Part shown: piece by piece, positions 1 to 9,211 of the stretch
Numbering within the stretch: the first letter of the stretch is position 1
How the letters are laid out: every line of letters starts with the position of its first letter
NCBI GenBank assembly: GCA_050289625.1
Contig: JBNKGC010000111.1
Coordinates: 1-18,890 of the forward strand
Origin: NIC37A-2 sp050289625
GTDB taxonomy: Bacteria; Myxococcota_A; Polyangia; Polyangiales; Polyangiaceae
Direction of reading: 5' to 3'
Length of the DNA stretch: 18,890 nt
Position numbers and translations under genes: made by a program
The notes under the pieces: model-generated
What the model saw: only the letters and a program-made list of their open reading frames with translations
What the model was told of the DNA's origin: nothing
Databases searched by the model: none

Positions 1-32
1 CGCCGGAGCGCAGCGGGACCGTGGGGTGAGGA

Positions 33-73
33 GTCGCGGCTTTGCCGCGACGAGGGGGGCGGGTCCGCCCCCC
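33..73. repeat. Two GC-rich inverted repeats downstream of carB
   Basis: Two perfect inverted repeats lie in tandem beyond the carB stop codon. The first has 8-bp arms (33-40 and 44-51) around a TTT loop. The second has 9-bp arms (54-62 and 65-73) around two bases. Read from carB (minus strand) they come within about 10 bases of the stop, so they could form the 3' end of the carB transcript. Neither is followed by a T-tract on either strand, so they do not look like a classical intrinsic terminator. They could be a Rho-assisted end, a stabilising 3' hairpin or a dispersed intergenic repeat. The symmetry is seen directly; the function is inferred. Confidence 0.5.
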
Positions 74-79
74 GTGCTA

Positions 80-3445
<3,366 letters not shown>

Positions 3446-3888
3446 GGGCGTCGCCTTAGCACAAGCGGGCTCCAAACCGTCCCCCCCAAAACCCTCGCTG
3501 ACGTCGGGGACCGAAACGCCACGCTTTTCGGGCGCGAACGCCGCCCCATCACGGGTCTGCGGAGGAGGCCGGGGCCGGGATCTGGCGGCTTTCGAAGCGC
3601 CGCTCGGGTGTTCTGGCGCGGGTCGGCCGGCGGATGCTTCAACCGCAGGGGCTGGACCCTCGTGGCCTTTCGGGCTGCTTGCCTGGCGTGGGGGGCGTCG
3701 GCTTGGGCCCAGCTGAGTCCGGACGACATGGCCGGTCAGCACTTCGAGTCGGGCGTCGCCTATCTGCAGGGGTCGGGAGCGGCGGTGGATCTCGCTGATG
3801 CAGTGACGAAAATCGGCGAAAAAGCGCGCAAAAGTGGGAGCTGCCAGCTCCGGGCTGACACGCGGTGAGGGACAGGCGCGAAGCTCTC
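3446..3888. other. Divergent intergenic region between carB and rpmI
   Basis: About 440 bases separate the preferred carB start from the rpmI promoter. Open frames cross it on both strands. The minus-strand frame continuous with carB is Pro/Arg/Ala-rich and unlike CarB. On the plus strand a short frame at 3662-3868 looks partly protein-like and is listed separately. I searched the minus strand here for a carB promoter and found no hexamer pair worth naming. Confidence 0.5.
3662..3868 (+). pseudogene. Possible remnant: signal peptide plus TPR-like start
   Basis: A GTG at 3662 opens a 68-residue frame beginning VAFRAACLAWGASAWAQ. This resembles a Sec signal peptide with an AxA-type cleavage site. 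The following QHFESGVAYLQ resembles the first helix of a tetratricopeptide repeat. Third codon positions are strongly G/C for about the first 38 codons and weaker afterwards, and the frame then ends at TGA 3866-3868. That pattern suits the 5' end of a secreted TPR protein cut short, but a chance frame in GC-rich DNA is a real alternative. No ribosome binding site stands out. It overlaps the doubtful N-terminal extension of the carB frame on the opposite strand. No function is assigned. Confidence 0.25.
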
Positions 3889-3917
3889 TTGACGTAGCCA
3901 CCCTCTTCCGTCATAAG
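3889..3917 (+). promoter_or_regulatory. Sigma-70-type promoter for rpmI-rplT-pheS
   Basis: TTGACG at 3889-3894 matches the -35 consensus at five of six positions. After a 17-base spacer, CATAAG at 3912-3917 matches TATAAT at four of six. The pair faces the translation operon and predicts transcription starting near 3924, giving a leader of about 220 nt before rpmI. It lies inside the open frame that would extend CarB to 3901, which argues for the shorter CarB. The first base of the -10 element is C rather than T. The hexamers are seen directly; activity is inferred. Confidence 0.55.
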
Positions 3918-4043
3918 TGCCCGCCCCACGGCACTTTCCCGCCGTTTTTGCACCCCCAACTGGCCCGACGGGGCCTCGTCCTTCAGGCTTGCCACGGCAT
4001 CTGCCGCAGCCCGGGGACGGCTCCAGGGGGGGCAAAGTTCAAC

Positions 4044-4077
4044 GGCCTGGCGGAACCAGTTGGCTTCCGCACCGGCC
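4044..4077 (+). promoter_or_regulatory. Hairpin in the rpmI-rplT-pheS leader
   Basis: The arms GCGGAA (4050-4055) and TTCCGC (4065-4070) pair perfectly. They are extended inward by CC/GG and outward, across a small internal loop, by GGCC (4044-4047 and 4074-4077). There is no T-tract, so this is not a terminator. It lies in the untranslated leader between the proposed promoter and rpmI. In other bacteria ribosomal protein bL20 represses its own operon by binding leader RNA, so a regulatory role is plausible here. I cannot match this structure to a known L20 leader family. Confidence 0.35.
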
Positions 4078-4144
4078 CGGCCCCCACCGAACGTGTCTCG
4101 ATTCGGCTGCGGGCCCCAGGATTCGCTGTCTCCGGAGAAGACCC

Positions 4145-4342
4145 ATGCCCAAGATGAAGACCAACCGAGCCGCTGCGAAGCGTTTCAAGATCACCGGCAA
4201 GGGCCGCGTCCGTCGGCCGAAGCAGGGCGGTCAGCACTGCTTCATGGGCAAGAGCCGCAAGCAGCGGCGCCGCTTGCGCGACAACGACATGGTCGCCCCG
4301 GAACTCGAGAAGCGAATCAAGATCCTGCTCCCGTACGGCTGA
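4145..4342 (+). CDS. rpmI: Large ribosomal subunit protein bL35
   Basis: This 65-residue basic protein of the 50S subunit has exactly the usual bL35 length. The N-terminal MPKMKTNRAAAKRFKITG and the central HCFMGKSRKQRRRLR are typical of the family. The start is the ATG at 4145, with a purine-rich GGAGAAG at 4134-4140 just upstream. The frame is open further upstream, but that sequence is unlike any ribosomal protein. It is followed 25 bases later by rplT. In many bacteria infC precedes rpmI. Here only a roughly 220-nt leader and promoter do, so this operon copy lacks infC. Confidence 0.97.
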   Translation: MPKMKTNRAAAKRFKITGKGRVRRPKQGGQHCFMGKSRKQRRRLRDNDMVAPELEKRIKILLPYG

Positions 4343-4367
4343 GCGTAGAGACTGAGGAGAACGAACG

Positions 4368-4730
4368 ATGTCACGCGTGAAAAGGGGGCCTTTCCCCCGT
4401 CGTCGTCACAAGCGGGTCCTGAAGCAGACCAAGGGCTTTTGGGGTGGTCGCCGCAATCGTTATCGGCAGGCCATTCGCGTCCTCTACAAGAGCTGGCAGT
4501 ACGCCTACGTCGGGCGCAAGCTCCGCAAGCGCGACTTCCGCAGCCTGTGGATTCAGCGTATCAACGCGGCGTGCCGCTTGAACGGGACGAGCTATTCGCG
4601 GTTCATGGGCCAGCTGAAGGCCTCGGGCATCGAGCTTGACCGCAAAGTGCTCGCCGATATGGCCGTCAACGACGCAGACGCTTTCAAGAAGCTGACCGAG
4701 CTCGCCCAGCAGGCTGCTGCGGCCGAGTAA
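4368..4730 (+). CDS. rplT: Large ribosomal subunit protein bL20
   Basis: bL20 is an early-assembly 23S rRNA-binding protein that is often also the translational repressor of its own operon. The product has 120 residues, close to the usual 117-120. It shows the very basic N-terminal tail (SRVKRGPFPRRRHKRVLKQ) and the family motif GGRRNRYRQAIRVLYKS, followed by WIQRINAACRLNGTSYSRF. A GAGGAG Shine-Dalgarno precedes the ATG. It lies 25 bases after rpmI and 22 before pheS, consistent with one transcript. Confidence 0.98.
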   Translation: MSRVKRGPFPRRRHKRVLKQTKGFWGGRRNRYRQAIRVLYKSWQYAYVGRKLRKRDFRSLWIQRINAACRLNGTSYSRFMGQLKASGIELDRKVLADMAVNDADAFKKLTELAQQAAAAE

Positions 4731-4752
4731 GCCCTCGCTCCGGCGTTCCGAC

Positions 4753-5841
4753 GTGGCGGACGAACTCGACAGTTCGGCCGAGAGCATCGTCTCCGGCCTC
4801 GCCGATCTGAGCGAACGCATCAGGCAGCGTTTTGCTGACTGCTCGGACGATCAGGCTTTGCGCAATGTGCGCGCCGAAGTCCTGGGGAAAAAGGGCGAGC
4901 TGACGGCTCTGTTGCGCGGCATGGGCAAAGTCCCGGCCGAATCGCGCAGGGCCGTCGGTGAGCGTGTCAACGCGGTCCGCGAAGAGATCGAAAAGGCTTT
5001 CGAAAGCCGGCTCGAGGCGATTCGGCAGGCGGAGCGCGATGCGGAGCTCAACGCTGCACCGTTCGACCTGACCATGCCGGGGCGCCTTCCCGCGCAGCGG
5101 GGGCACCGCCACCCGATCACCCAGGTCCGGGACGAGATGCTCGATATCTTTCGTTCTCTGGGGTTCGAGGTGGGCTGGGGCCCCGAGGTCGAGTTCGAGG
5201 CGAACAACTTCGAGAAACTCGGATTTCCGCCGGACCACCCTGCAACGGACATGCAGGACACGTTCTGGGTGAAGGTGCAAAACACCCCGCCCGATCTGCG
5301 CGTATTGCTTCGAACTCACACGAGCAGCGTGCAGGTCCGCGAAATGTCCACGCACCGACCACCCCTGGCGATCGTCAGCGGAGGGGCTGTGTATCGTCGC
5401 GACGACGATGTCACCCACTCGCCGATGTTCCATCAGGTGGAGGGGTTCCTGGTGGCCGAGAAGGTGACCTTTGCAGAGCTGAAGGGCGTCCTGACAGCCT
5501 TCGCACAGCGTCTCTACGGCGACCAAACACCGGTTCGCTTTCGTCCGAGCTACTTTCCCTTCGTCGAGCCGGGGGCTGAACTCGACGTCGGCTGCGTCTT
5601 CTGCTCCGACGAGGACGGCTCTCGTTCCCAGTGCCGGGTTTGCAAGGCGACTGGATGGCTCGAGATCCTCGGTTGCGGCATGATTCACCCGAGCGTCCTC
5701 GAGCTCTGCGGGATCGACTCGGAGGCGTACACCGGCTTTGCTTTTGGGGTGGGGGTTGAGCGCGTGGCGATGCTCCGTTACGGAATCCCCGACATCCGCG
5801 TGCTCTTCGAGAACGATCCGCGGTTCCTCGCACAGTTCTGA
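4753..5841 (+). CDS. pheS: Phenylalanyl-tRNA synthetase alpha subunit
   Basis: PheS is the catalytic alpha subunit of the (alpha-beta)2 enzyme that charges tRNA-Phe in the cytoplasm. The 362-residue product has an N-terminal coiled-coil region (about 1-100) and a class II catalytic core. LLRTHTSS (185-192) and the region around VYRRDDDVTHSPMFHQ (213-228) cover motif 2. FRPSYFPFVEPGAE (263-276) and motif 3 (328-349, GFAFGVGVERVAMLRYG) follow. The Ala of GFAFG that lines the Phe pocket is kept. C281, C284, C294 and C297 form two CxxC pairs, a likely metal-binding loop seen in some bacterial PheS. Translation appears to begin at a GTG (4753) with a poor Shine-Dalgarno, 22 bases after rplT. pheT, normally next, is absent: about 930 bases without a convincing gene follow. 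Confidence 0.97.
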   Translation: MADELDSSAESIVSGLADLSERIRQRFADCSDDQALRNVRAEVLGKKGELTALLRGMGKVPAESRRAVGERVNAVREEIEKAFESRLEAIRQAERDAELNAAPFDLTMPGRLPAQRGHRHPITQVRDEMLDIFRSLGFEVGWGPEVEFEANNFEKLGFPPDHPATDMQDTFWVKVQNTPPDLRVLLRTHTSSVQVREMSTHRPPLAIVSGGAVYRRDDDVTHSPMFHQVEGFLVAEKVTFAELKGVLTAFAQRLYGDQTPVRFRPSYFPFVEPGAELDVGCVFCSDEDGSRSQCRVCKATGWLEILGCGMIHPSVLELCGIDSEAYTGFAFGVGVERVAMLRYGIPDIRVLFENDPRFLAQF

Positions 5842-6773
5842 CCGGACGCGGTCGGCGGTGTTGCCGCGGGCGGCTTTCGCAATCGAAGGGCTGAGTCGCG
5901 AGAGACCACCTAATGCGGTGCGTTATGTGCCGATTTGCGACACTTGGATCAGGTACTCCGCACTTCGTAGCGACCGGCTGTTAGATCGGGTCGGCGTAGG
6001 GCGGCGACGTTGCGTTGACGCCCGGGCTGCAATTCCCGTCGGGACCTTGACGTTTCGTGAGGGAGCCCCACGCTAAGAAGACAACCGAGCGGGCCTTCGA
6101 GCCGCTCGCCGGGCTGCGACGCGCAGCCCATTTCGTCGCCCACGCCTCGACCAACGCGGGGCGACTCGCGGCAGTCGCAGCGCCGACCACCGCACGACGG
6201 AGTGCCGGTCAAAACGCTGGCAACTCATCGAGGCGTGCCCCTTCGCACCGAACGAAAATGGTCGGTCGAGGGTGGACATCCCGAGGCAACTTGGCCTGCG
6301 AAACGCCGTTTTGGCTTTCAGGGGCTGACGCGACGCCTTCCGCGGAGCGCTCGATGAGCCGTCGGATTTCGACCCTCGCACCATCTCGAATGACCGCATT
6401 TTTCGTTTCATCAAACGCCGTCAACCGGTGGGGAAGCAACTCTCATGTGGGGACATGCGTCCGGACACCTGTCGGGCGCTTCCGTCCATCCAGTCACGCA
6501 AGGCGTACTCGAACGGCGCCTGTGTGGCACGAACCTTCTTTTCATGAGTGTCTTGGGATGGCCCGTTCCCCATGGAGGCGCTTCCTCCGGAACGGAACGG
6601 AAGTTGCTTTTCTTTTTCGCGTGCCTCCGATGCGTCGGGGCGCTTTTCCGGGGAACCGGCACCCGAACCAGGTTTCGGAATGAAACGGAGAGGGTGGGGG
6701 TTTCCCCAACGACTCCCGACGCTTCCCCAGTAGCCGCCGCTCCGCATCTTCAGCCCTAGCCCAGACCAAGCCC
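5842..6773. other. Long gap between pheS and the sigma factor gene
   Basis: I see no convincing gene in these roughly 930 bases. Frames of 60-208 codons exist on both strands, but they have Arg/Pro/Ser-rich products and no recognisable motif. The most protein-like, on the minus strand at 6209-6439 from a TTG, has only about 62 percent G/C at third positions by my hand count, which is lower than the neighbouring genes appear. No tRNA cloverleaf or piece of pheT was found. The region contains a hairpin with a T-tract (listed separately) and small inverted repeats just upstream of the sigma gene: GTTTC/GAAAC at 6672-6686 and TGGGG/CCCCA at 6695-6708. A small RNA here cannot be excluded. Confidence 0.5.
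6563..6617 (+). terminator. Candidate intrinsic terminator upstream of the sigma gene
   Basis: CCGTTCC (6563-6569) pairs with GGAACGG (6589-6595). Inside it GGAGG (6574-6578) pairs with CCTCC (6584-6588), leaving a four-base bulge. An alternative shorter stem, CTTCC/GGAAG, ends at 6603 directly before a T-rich tract (6604-6617, ten of the last eleven bases being T between 6607 and 6617). It could end a long pheS transcript or a small RNA made from the gap. The stem nearest the T-tract is weak, so this is tentative. Confidence 0.35.
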
Positions 6774-8156
6774 ATGACTCAGAAGCGCCAAGCCGTCCGC
6801 AAGTCCACCGCCGCGAGCCGAACCGGTCGCGAGACGGTGGCGAGCAAGCGCGGGTCGTTCCTCAAGGCCGACTCGCCTCCCAGCACTGTTGGGGGAGCAC
6901 TCGACTCGGCTCCCCTATCGGAGCGGCCTGCATCGTCGCGACGTGAAGGCGACGACAGCCAGGCCGACTCGATGCTGTCCCGGTACTTCCGGGACATGGC
7001 AACGCACCAGGTGATGGGTCCCGACGAGGAGCTCGCCGCTGCACAAGCGGTTGAACGCGCCGAGGTGGCGCATTGGGCTGCTCTGCTGTCGCATCTTCCC
7101 GCCGCCGAGTATCTCCTCGACGAACTATCAGCGTACGTGAGTCAAATGGGAGAGGAAGATCGGCCGGACGTCTCGGGGATCGATCAGCTGCGAAGCCTCC
7201 TCGAGACCTACCGTTCCCAGCGCTCGAAGCTCCACGCCGATCAGATGCGGCAGTGGACCTCCACCTGCGAAGGGCTAGCTCGCGCCATCCGGTTGCCCGA
7301 TTCCGACCGGATCTGGATGACGGCGGCGTACAGTAGCGCCAAGAAGTTGGTTCACGCTCCGTCGTCGAGCGAAGGAGAGCGCCCGGTCCTCCCGGAGTCC
7401 GCGGCTTATAAGCGATACCTGGAAGACCTCAAGCGGACCGATGACGAGCAGCGAGAGGCGAAGAACAAGTTCGTGAAGTCGAATTTGCGCCTCGTGGTCA
7501 GCATCGCGCGTCGCTACAACCGTGGTCGGTTGCCTCTGATCGATCTGATTCAGGAAGGCAACATCGGTCTGATGAAGGCGGTCGAGCGTTTCGATCACTC
7601 GCGTGGGTACAGGTTCTCCACCTATGCCTCGTGGTGGATCCGTCACGCGATCAGCCGTGCGCTCGCCGACAAGGGCCGGGCCGTGCGCATCCCAGTGCAC
7701 ATGCTCGACACCTACAACCGAGTTTCGCGCGCTACTCAAACCATCATCGCGCGGACGGGCCGTGAGCCCACTCCCGACGAGCTCGAGCAGGAAACCGGGG
7801 TTCCGAAAGAGAAGCTCGAGAAGGTGAAGGATCTCTATGCCGACACGCCGTTCTCTTTGGATCGCCCGGTCGGTGACGAGGATGGCCGACGGTTTATCGA
7901 CTTCTTGGTCGAAGAGAACACCCTGTCGCCGCACGACACGCTCGCGAGTGAACGTTGGGCCGAGGAGGTTCGTCGCCTCCTCGGGACCCTCACCCCGATT
8001 GAGTCGAGCATCATCCGCTGGCGCTTCGGCCTCGACAACGAGGACGAACTCACGCTCAAGGAGATTGGCGACAAGTACAACTTGTCCCGGGAGCGCATTC
8101 GCCAGCTGCAGGAACAAGCCATCGGCAAGATCCGCAAGCAAATGCGAGACTTCTGA
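6774..8156 (+). CDS. Sigma-70 family RNA polymerase sigma factor, group 2 type
   Basis: This 460-residue sigma factor directs RNA polymerase to promoters. A disordered N-terminus of about 65 residues replaces region 1.1. Region 1.2 begins near residue 66 (SRYFRDM...GPDEELAAAQ), and a diverged non-conserved stretch follows. Region 2 starts at F233 (SNLRLVVSIARRYNRG, DLIQEGNIGLMKAVERF). Region 3 starts near 310 and region 4 covers about 400-460, with the helix-turn-helix LTLKEIGDKYNLSRERIRQL. In region 2.4 the primary-sigma residues corresponding to E. coli Gln437 and Thr440 are H291 and S294. This suggests an alternative sigma rather than RpoD. It could be of the type of the myxobacterial SigB/SigC/SigD group, but I cannot assign one. 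No clear Shine-Dalgarno precedes the ATG at 6774. A downstream start would remove only the disordered tail. It appears monocistronic. Confidence 0.93.
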   Translation: MTQKRQAVRKSTAASRTGRETVASKRGSFLKADSPPSTVGGALDSAPLSERPASSRREGDDSQADSMLSRYFRDMATHQVMGPDEELAAAQAVERAEVAHWAALLSHLPAAEYLLDELSAYVSQMGEEDRPDVSGIDQLRSLLETYRSQRSKLHADQMRQWTSTCEGLARAIRLPDSDRIWMTAAYSSAKKLVHAPSSSEGERPVLPESAAYKRYLEDLKRTDDEQREAKNKFVKSNLRLVVSIARRYNRGRLPLIDLIQEGNIGLMKAVERFDHSRGYRFSTYASWWIRHAISRALADKGRAVRIPVHMLDTYNRVSRATQTIIARTGREPTPDELEQETGVPKEKLEKVKDLYADTPFSLDRPVGDEDGRRFIDFLVEENTLSPHDTLASERWAEEVRRLLGTLTPIESSIIRWRFGLDNEDELTLKEIGDKYNLSRERIRQLQEQAIGKIRKQMRDF

Positions 8157-8201
8157 GGCGCCTCTCGGAAAACCCCCGCTCGTCGGCGGAGGGTTGGTTT
8201 C

Positions 8202-8240
8202 GGAAAGCCGCGATCCACCCGGATCGCGGCTTTCCTCATT
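8202..8240 (+). terminator. Intrinsic terminator of the sigma factor gene
   Basis: A perfect 15-bp inverted repeat has arms GGAAAGCCGCGATCC (8202-8216) and its complement (8221-8235) around an ACCC loop. It is followed by the short T-rich run TCATT. It begins 45 bases after the sigma factor stop. The stem is long and stable; the T-tract is weak. It separates the sigma gene from the respiratory operon and may act in both directions because the arms are symmetrical. Confidence 0.8.
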
Positions 8241-8560
8241 TCCGGAATGTGTCTGAGGTCGTGAAACTCTCCCGGGAGGGGGCGAAATTCGCGTCCGCCA
8301 CCCTCAGTCGAGGGGGTTCGGCTCACGAGTCGGCTGAGGAAGCAGCCAAATTTAGCTAGTTTCTTCCTGCTTCCACGATTGAGGCACTTTCCATTTACAT
8401 TTCGACTCGTTGGCCCCATAAACCCGCGCGCACAAGAGCGACCCCCGCGTGCGGCTTGCAGCTACGGCCGGTGGGCGAATCTTCGGTTTTGCCCCATCAG
8501 TGCGATTTCCGGCCTTCGTTTGGTGAACCCGCGCGGCGTCCCTCACCCGGTTCATCAACG
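8241..8560. other. Upstream region of the ACIII-caa3 operon
   Basis: About 320 bases precede actA and must contain its promoter, but I could not identify a convincing one. TTGAGG at 8379-8384 lacks a good partner at the right distance. Several compact symmetries cluster at the 5' side: CTCCCGGGAG at 8269-8278, GCGAAATTCGC at 8282-8292, and the hairpin CCCTC-AGTC-GAGGG at 8301-8314. They could be operator sites or leader structure. An in-frame ATG at 8456 would extend ActA by 35 residues, but that stretch is unlike the family. Confidence 0.4.
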
Positions 8561-9211
8561 ATGAAGCTGTTCGTCTTCCCCCGCTGGGCAAATAAAACCC
8601 GGCAGATCGTGGGCGTAGCGCTCGGTGGCGCGCCCCTCTACCTGACGGCGTTCGTTTGGTACGGCTTCTCGCCGAAGACCACGGACGTCGGGTACGAGCC
8701 CAAGCAGCCCGTCCCGTACAGCCATGCGCTGCACGCCGGCCAGCTCGGGATCGACTGCCGCTACTGTCACAACACCGTCGACGAATCGTCGTTTGCTTCG
8801 ATTCCACCGACGTCGACGTGCATGAACTGCCACACGCTGGTGTGGCCGGAGAGCCCGAAGCTGCTCCCGGTGCGCGAGAGCGCGGCAACTGGCGAGCCAG
8901 TGCAGTGGGTGAAGGTCCACGACCTGCCGGATTACGCGTACTTCAACCACAGCGCTCACGTGACGCGCGGGGTTGGCTGCGTGTCTTGCCACGGCCGGAT
9001 CGACCAGATGGAGGAAGTCCATCAGGTCAAACCACTGAGTATGGGCTGGTGCCTCGATTGCCACCGTGCGCCCGAACAGCACCTCCGTCCCCCGGAGGAA
9101 GTGACGAACATGACTTGGCAGCCCGCAGGCGATCCCGTCGCTTACGGGGCCCAGCTGCGTGAGCAGAACAACATCAATCCTCCGACCGACTGCTCGACAT
9201 GTCATCGATGA
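8561..9211 (+). CDS. actA: ActA, pentaheme cytochrome c subunit of alternative complex III
   Basis: ActA is the periplasmic multiheme subunit of ACIII, a quinol:electron-acceptor oxidoreductase unrelated to cytochrome bc1. The 216-residue product has one N-terminal membrane anchor (about 13-36) and five CxxCH heme c sites at C66, C87, C140, C164 and C211, the pentaheme number expected of ActA. Start ATG 8561 gives the short MKLFVFPRWANKTRQ cytoplasmic end seen in the family. It is the first gene of the operon and overlaps actB by 13 bases, suggesting coupled translation. Electrons probably run from the ActB iron-sulfur clusters through these hemes toward ActE or the oxidase. Heme count and anchor are seen; the electron path is inferred. 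Confidence 0.93.
   Translation: MKLFVFPRWANKTRQIVGVALGGAPLYLTAFVWYGFSPKTTDVGYEPKQPVPYSHALHAGQLGIDCRYCHNTVDESSFASIPPTSTCMNCHTLVWPESPKLLPVRESAATGEPVQWVKVHDLPDYAYFNHSAHVTRGVGCVSCHGRIDQMEEVHQVKPLSMGWCLDCHRAPEQHLRPPEEVTNMTWQPAGDPVAYGAQLREQNNINPPTDCSTCHR

Noticed and set aside
6047..6077. TTGACG followed by a possible -10 element (GCTAAG)
   Set aside because: The spacer is about 19 bases and the -10 match is poor, so I do not list it as a promoter.
6040..6150. Possible 6S-like or other housekeeping RNA in the pheS-sigma gap
   Set aside because: I could not fold it into the long closed stem with a central bubble that 6S RNA needs, and no conserved signature was seen.
6209..6439. 76-codon minus-strand frame starting TTG in the same gap
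   Set aside because: It looks somewhat protein-like, but third-position G/C is only about 62 percent by hand count, and no motif or Shine-Dalgarno supports it.
6535..6550. Possible sigma-54 promoter, TGGCACG followed by TT at the right spacing
   Set aside because: The -24 half is good, but the nearly invariant GC of the -12 half is CT here, and it lies upstream of the candidate terminator.
6057..6683. 208-codon plus-strand frame in the gap after pheS
   Set aside because: The product is Arg/Ser/Pro-rich with no motif, no ribosome binding site is evident, and the frame runs through the hairpin and T-tract at 6563-6617.
8456..8560. 35-residue N-terminal extension of ActA from ATG 8456
   Set aside because: The added residues are unlike ActA, whereas ATG 8561 gives the normal short cytoplasmic end before the membrane anchor.
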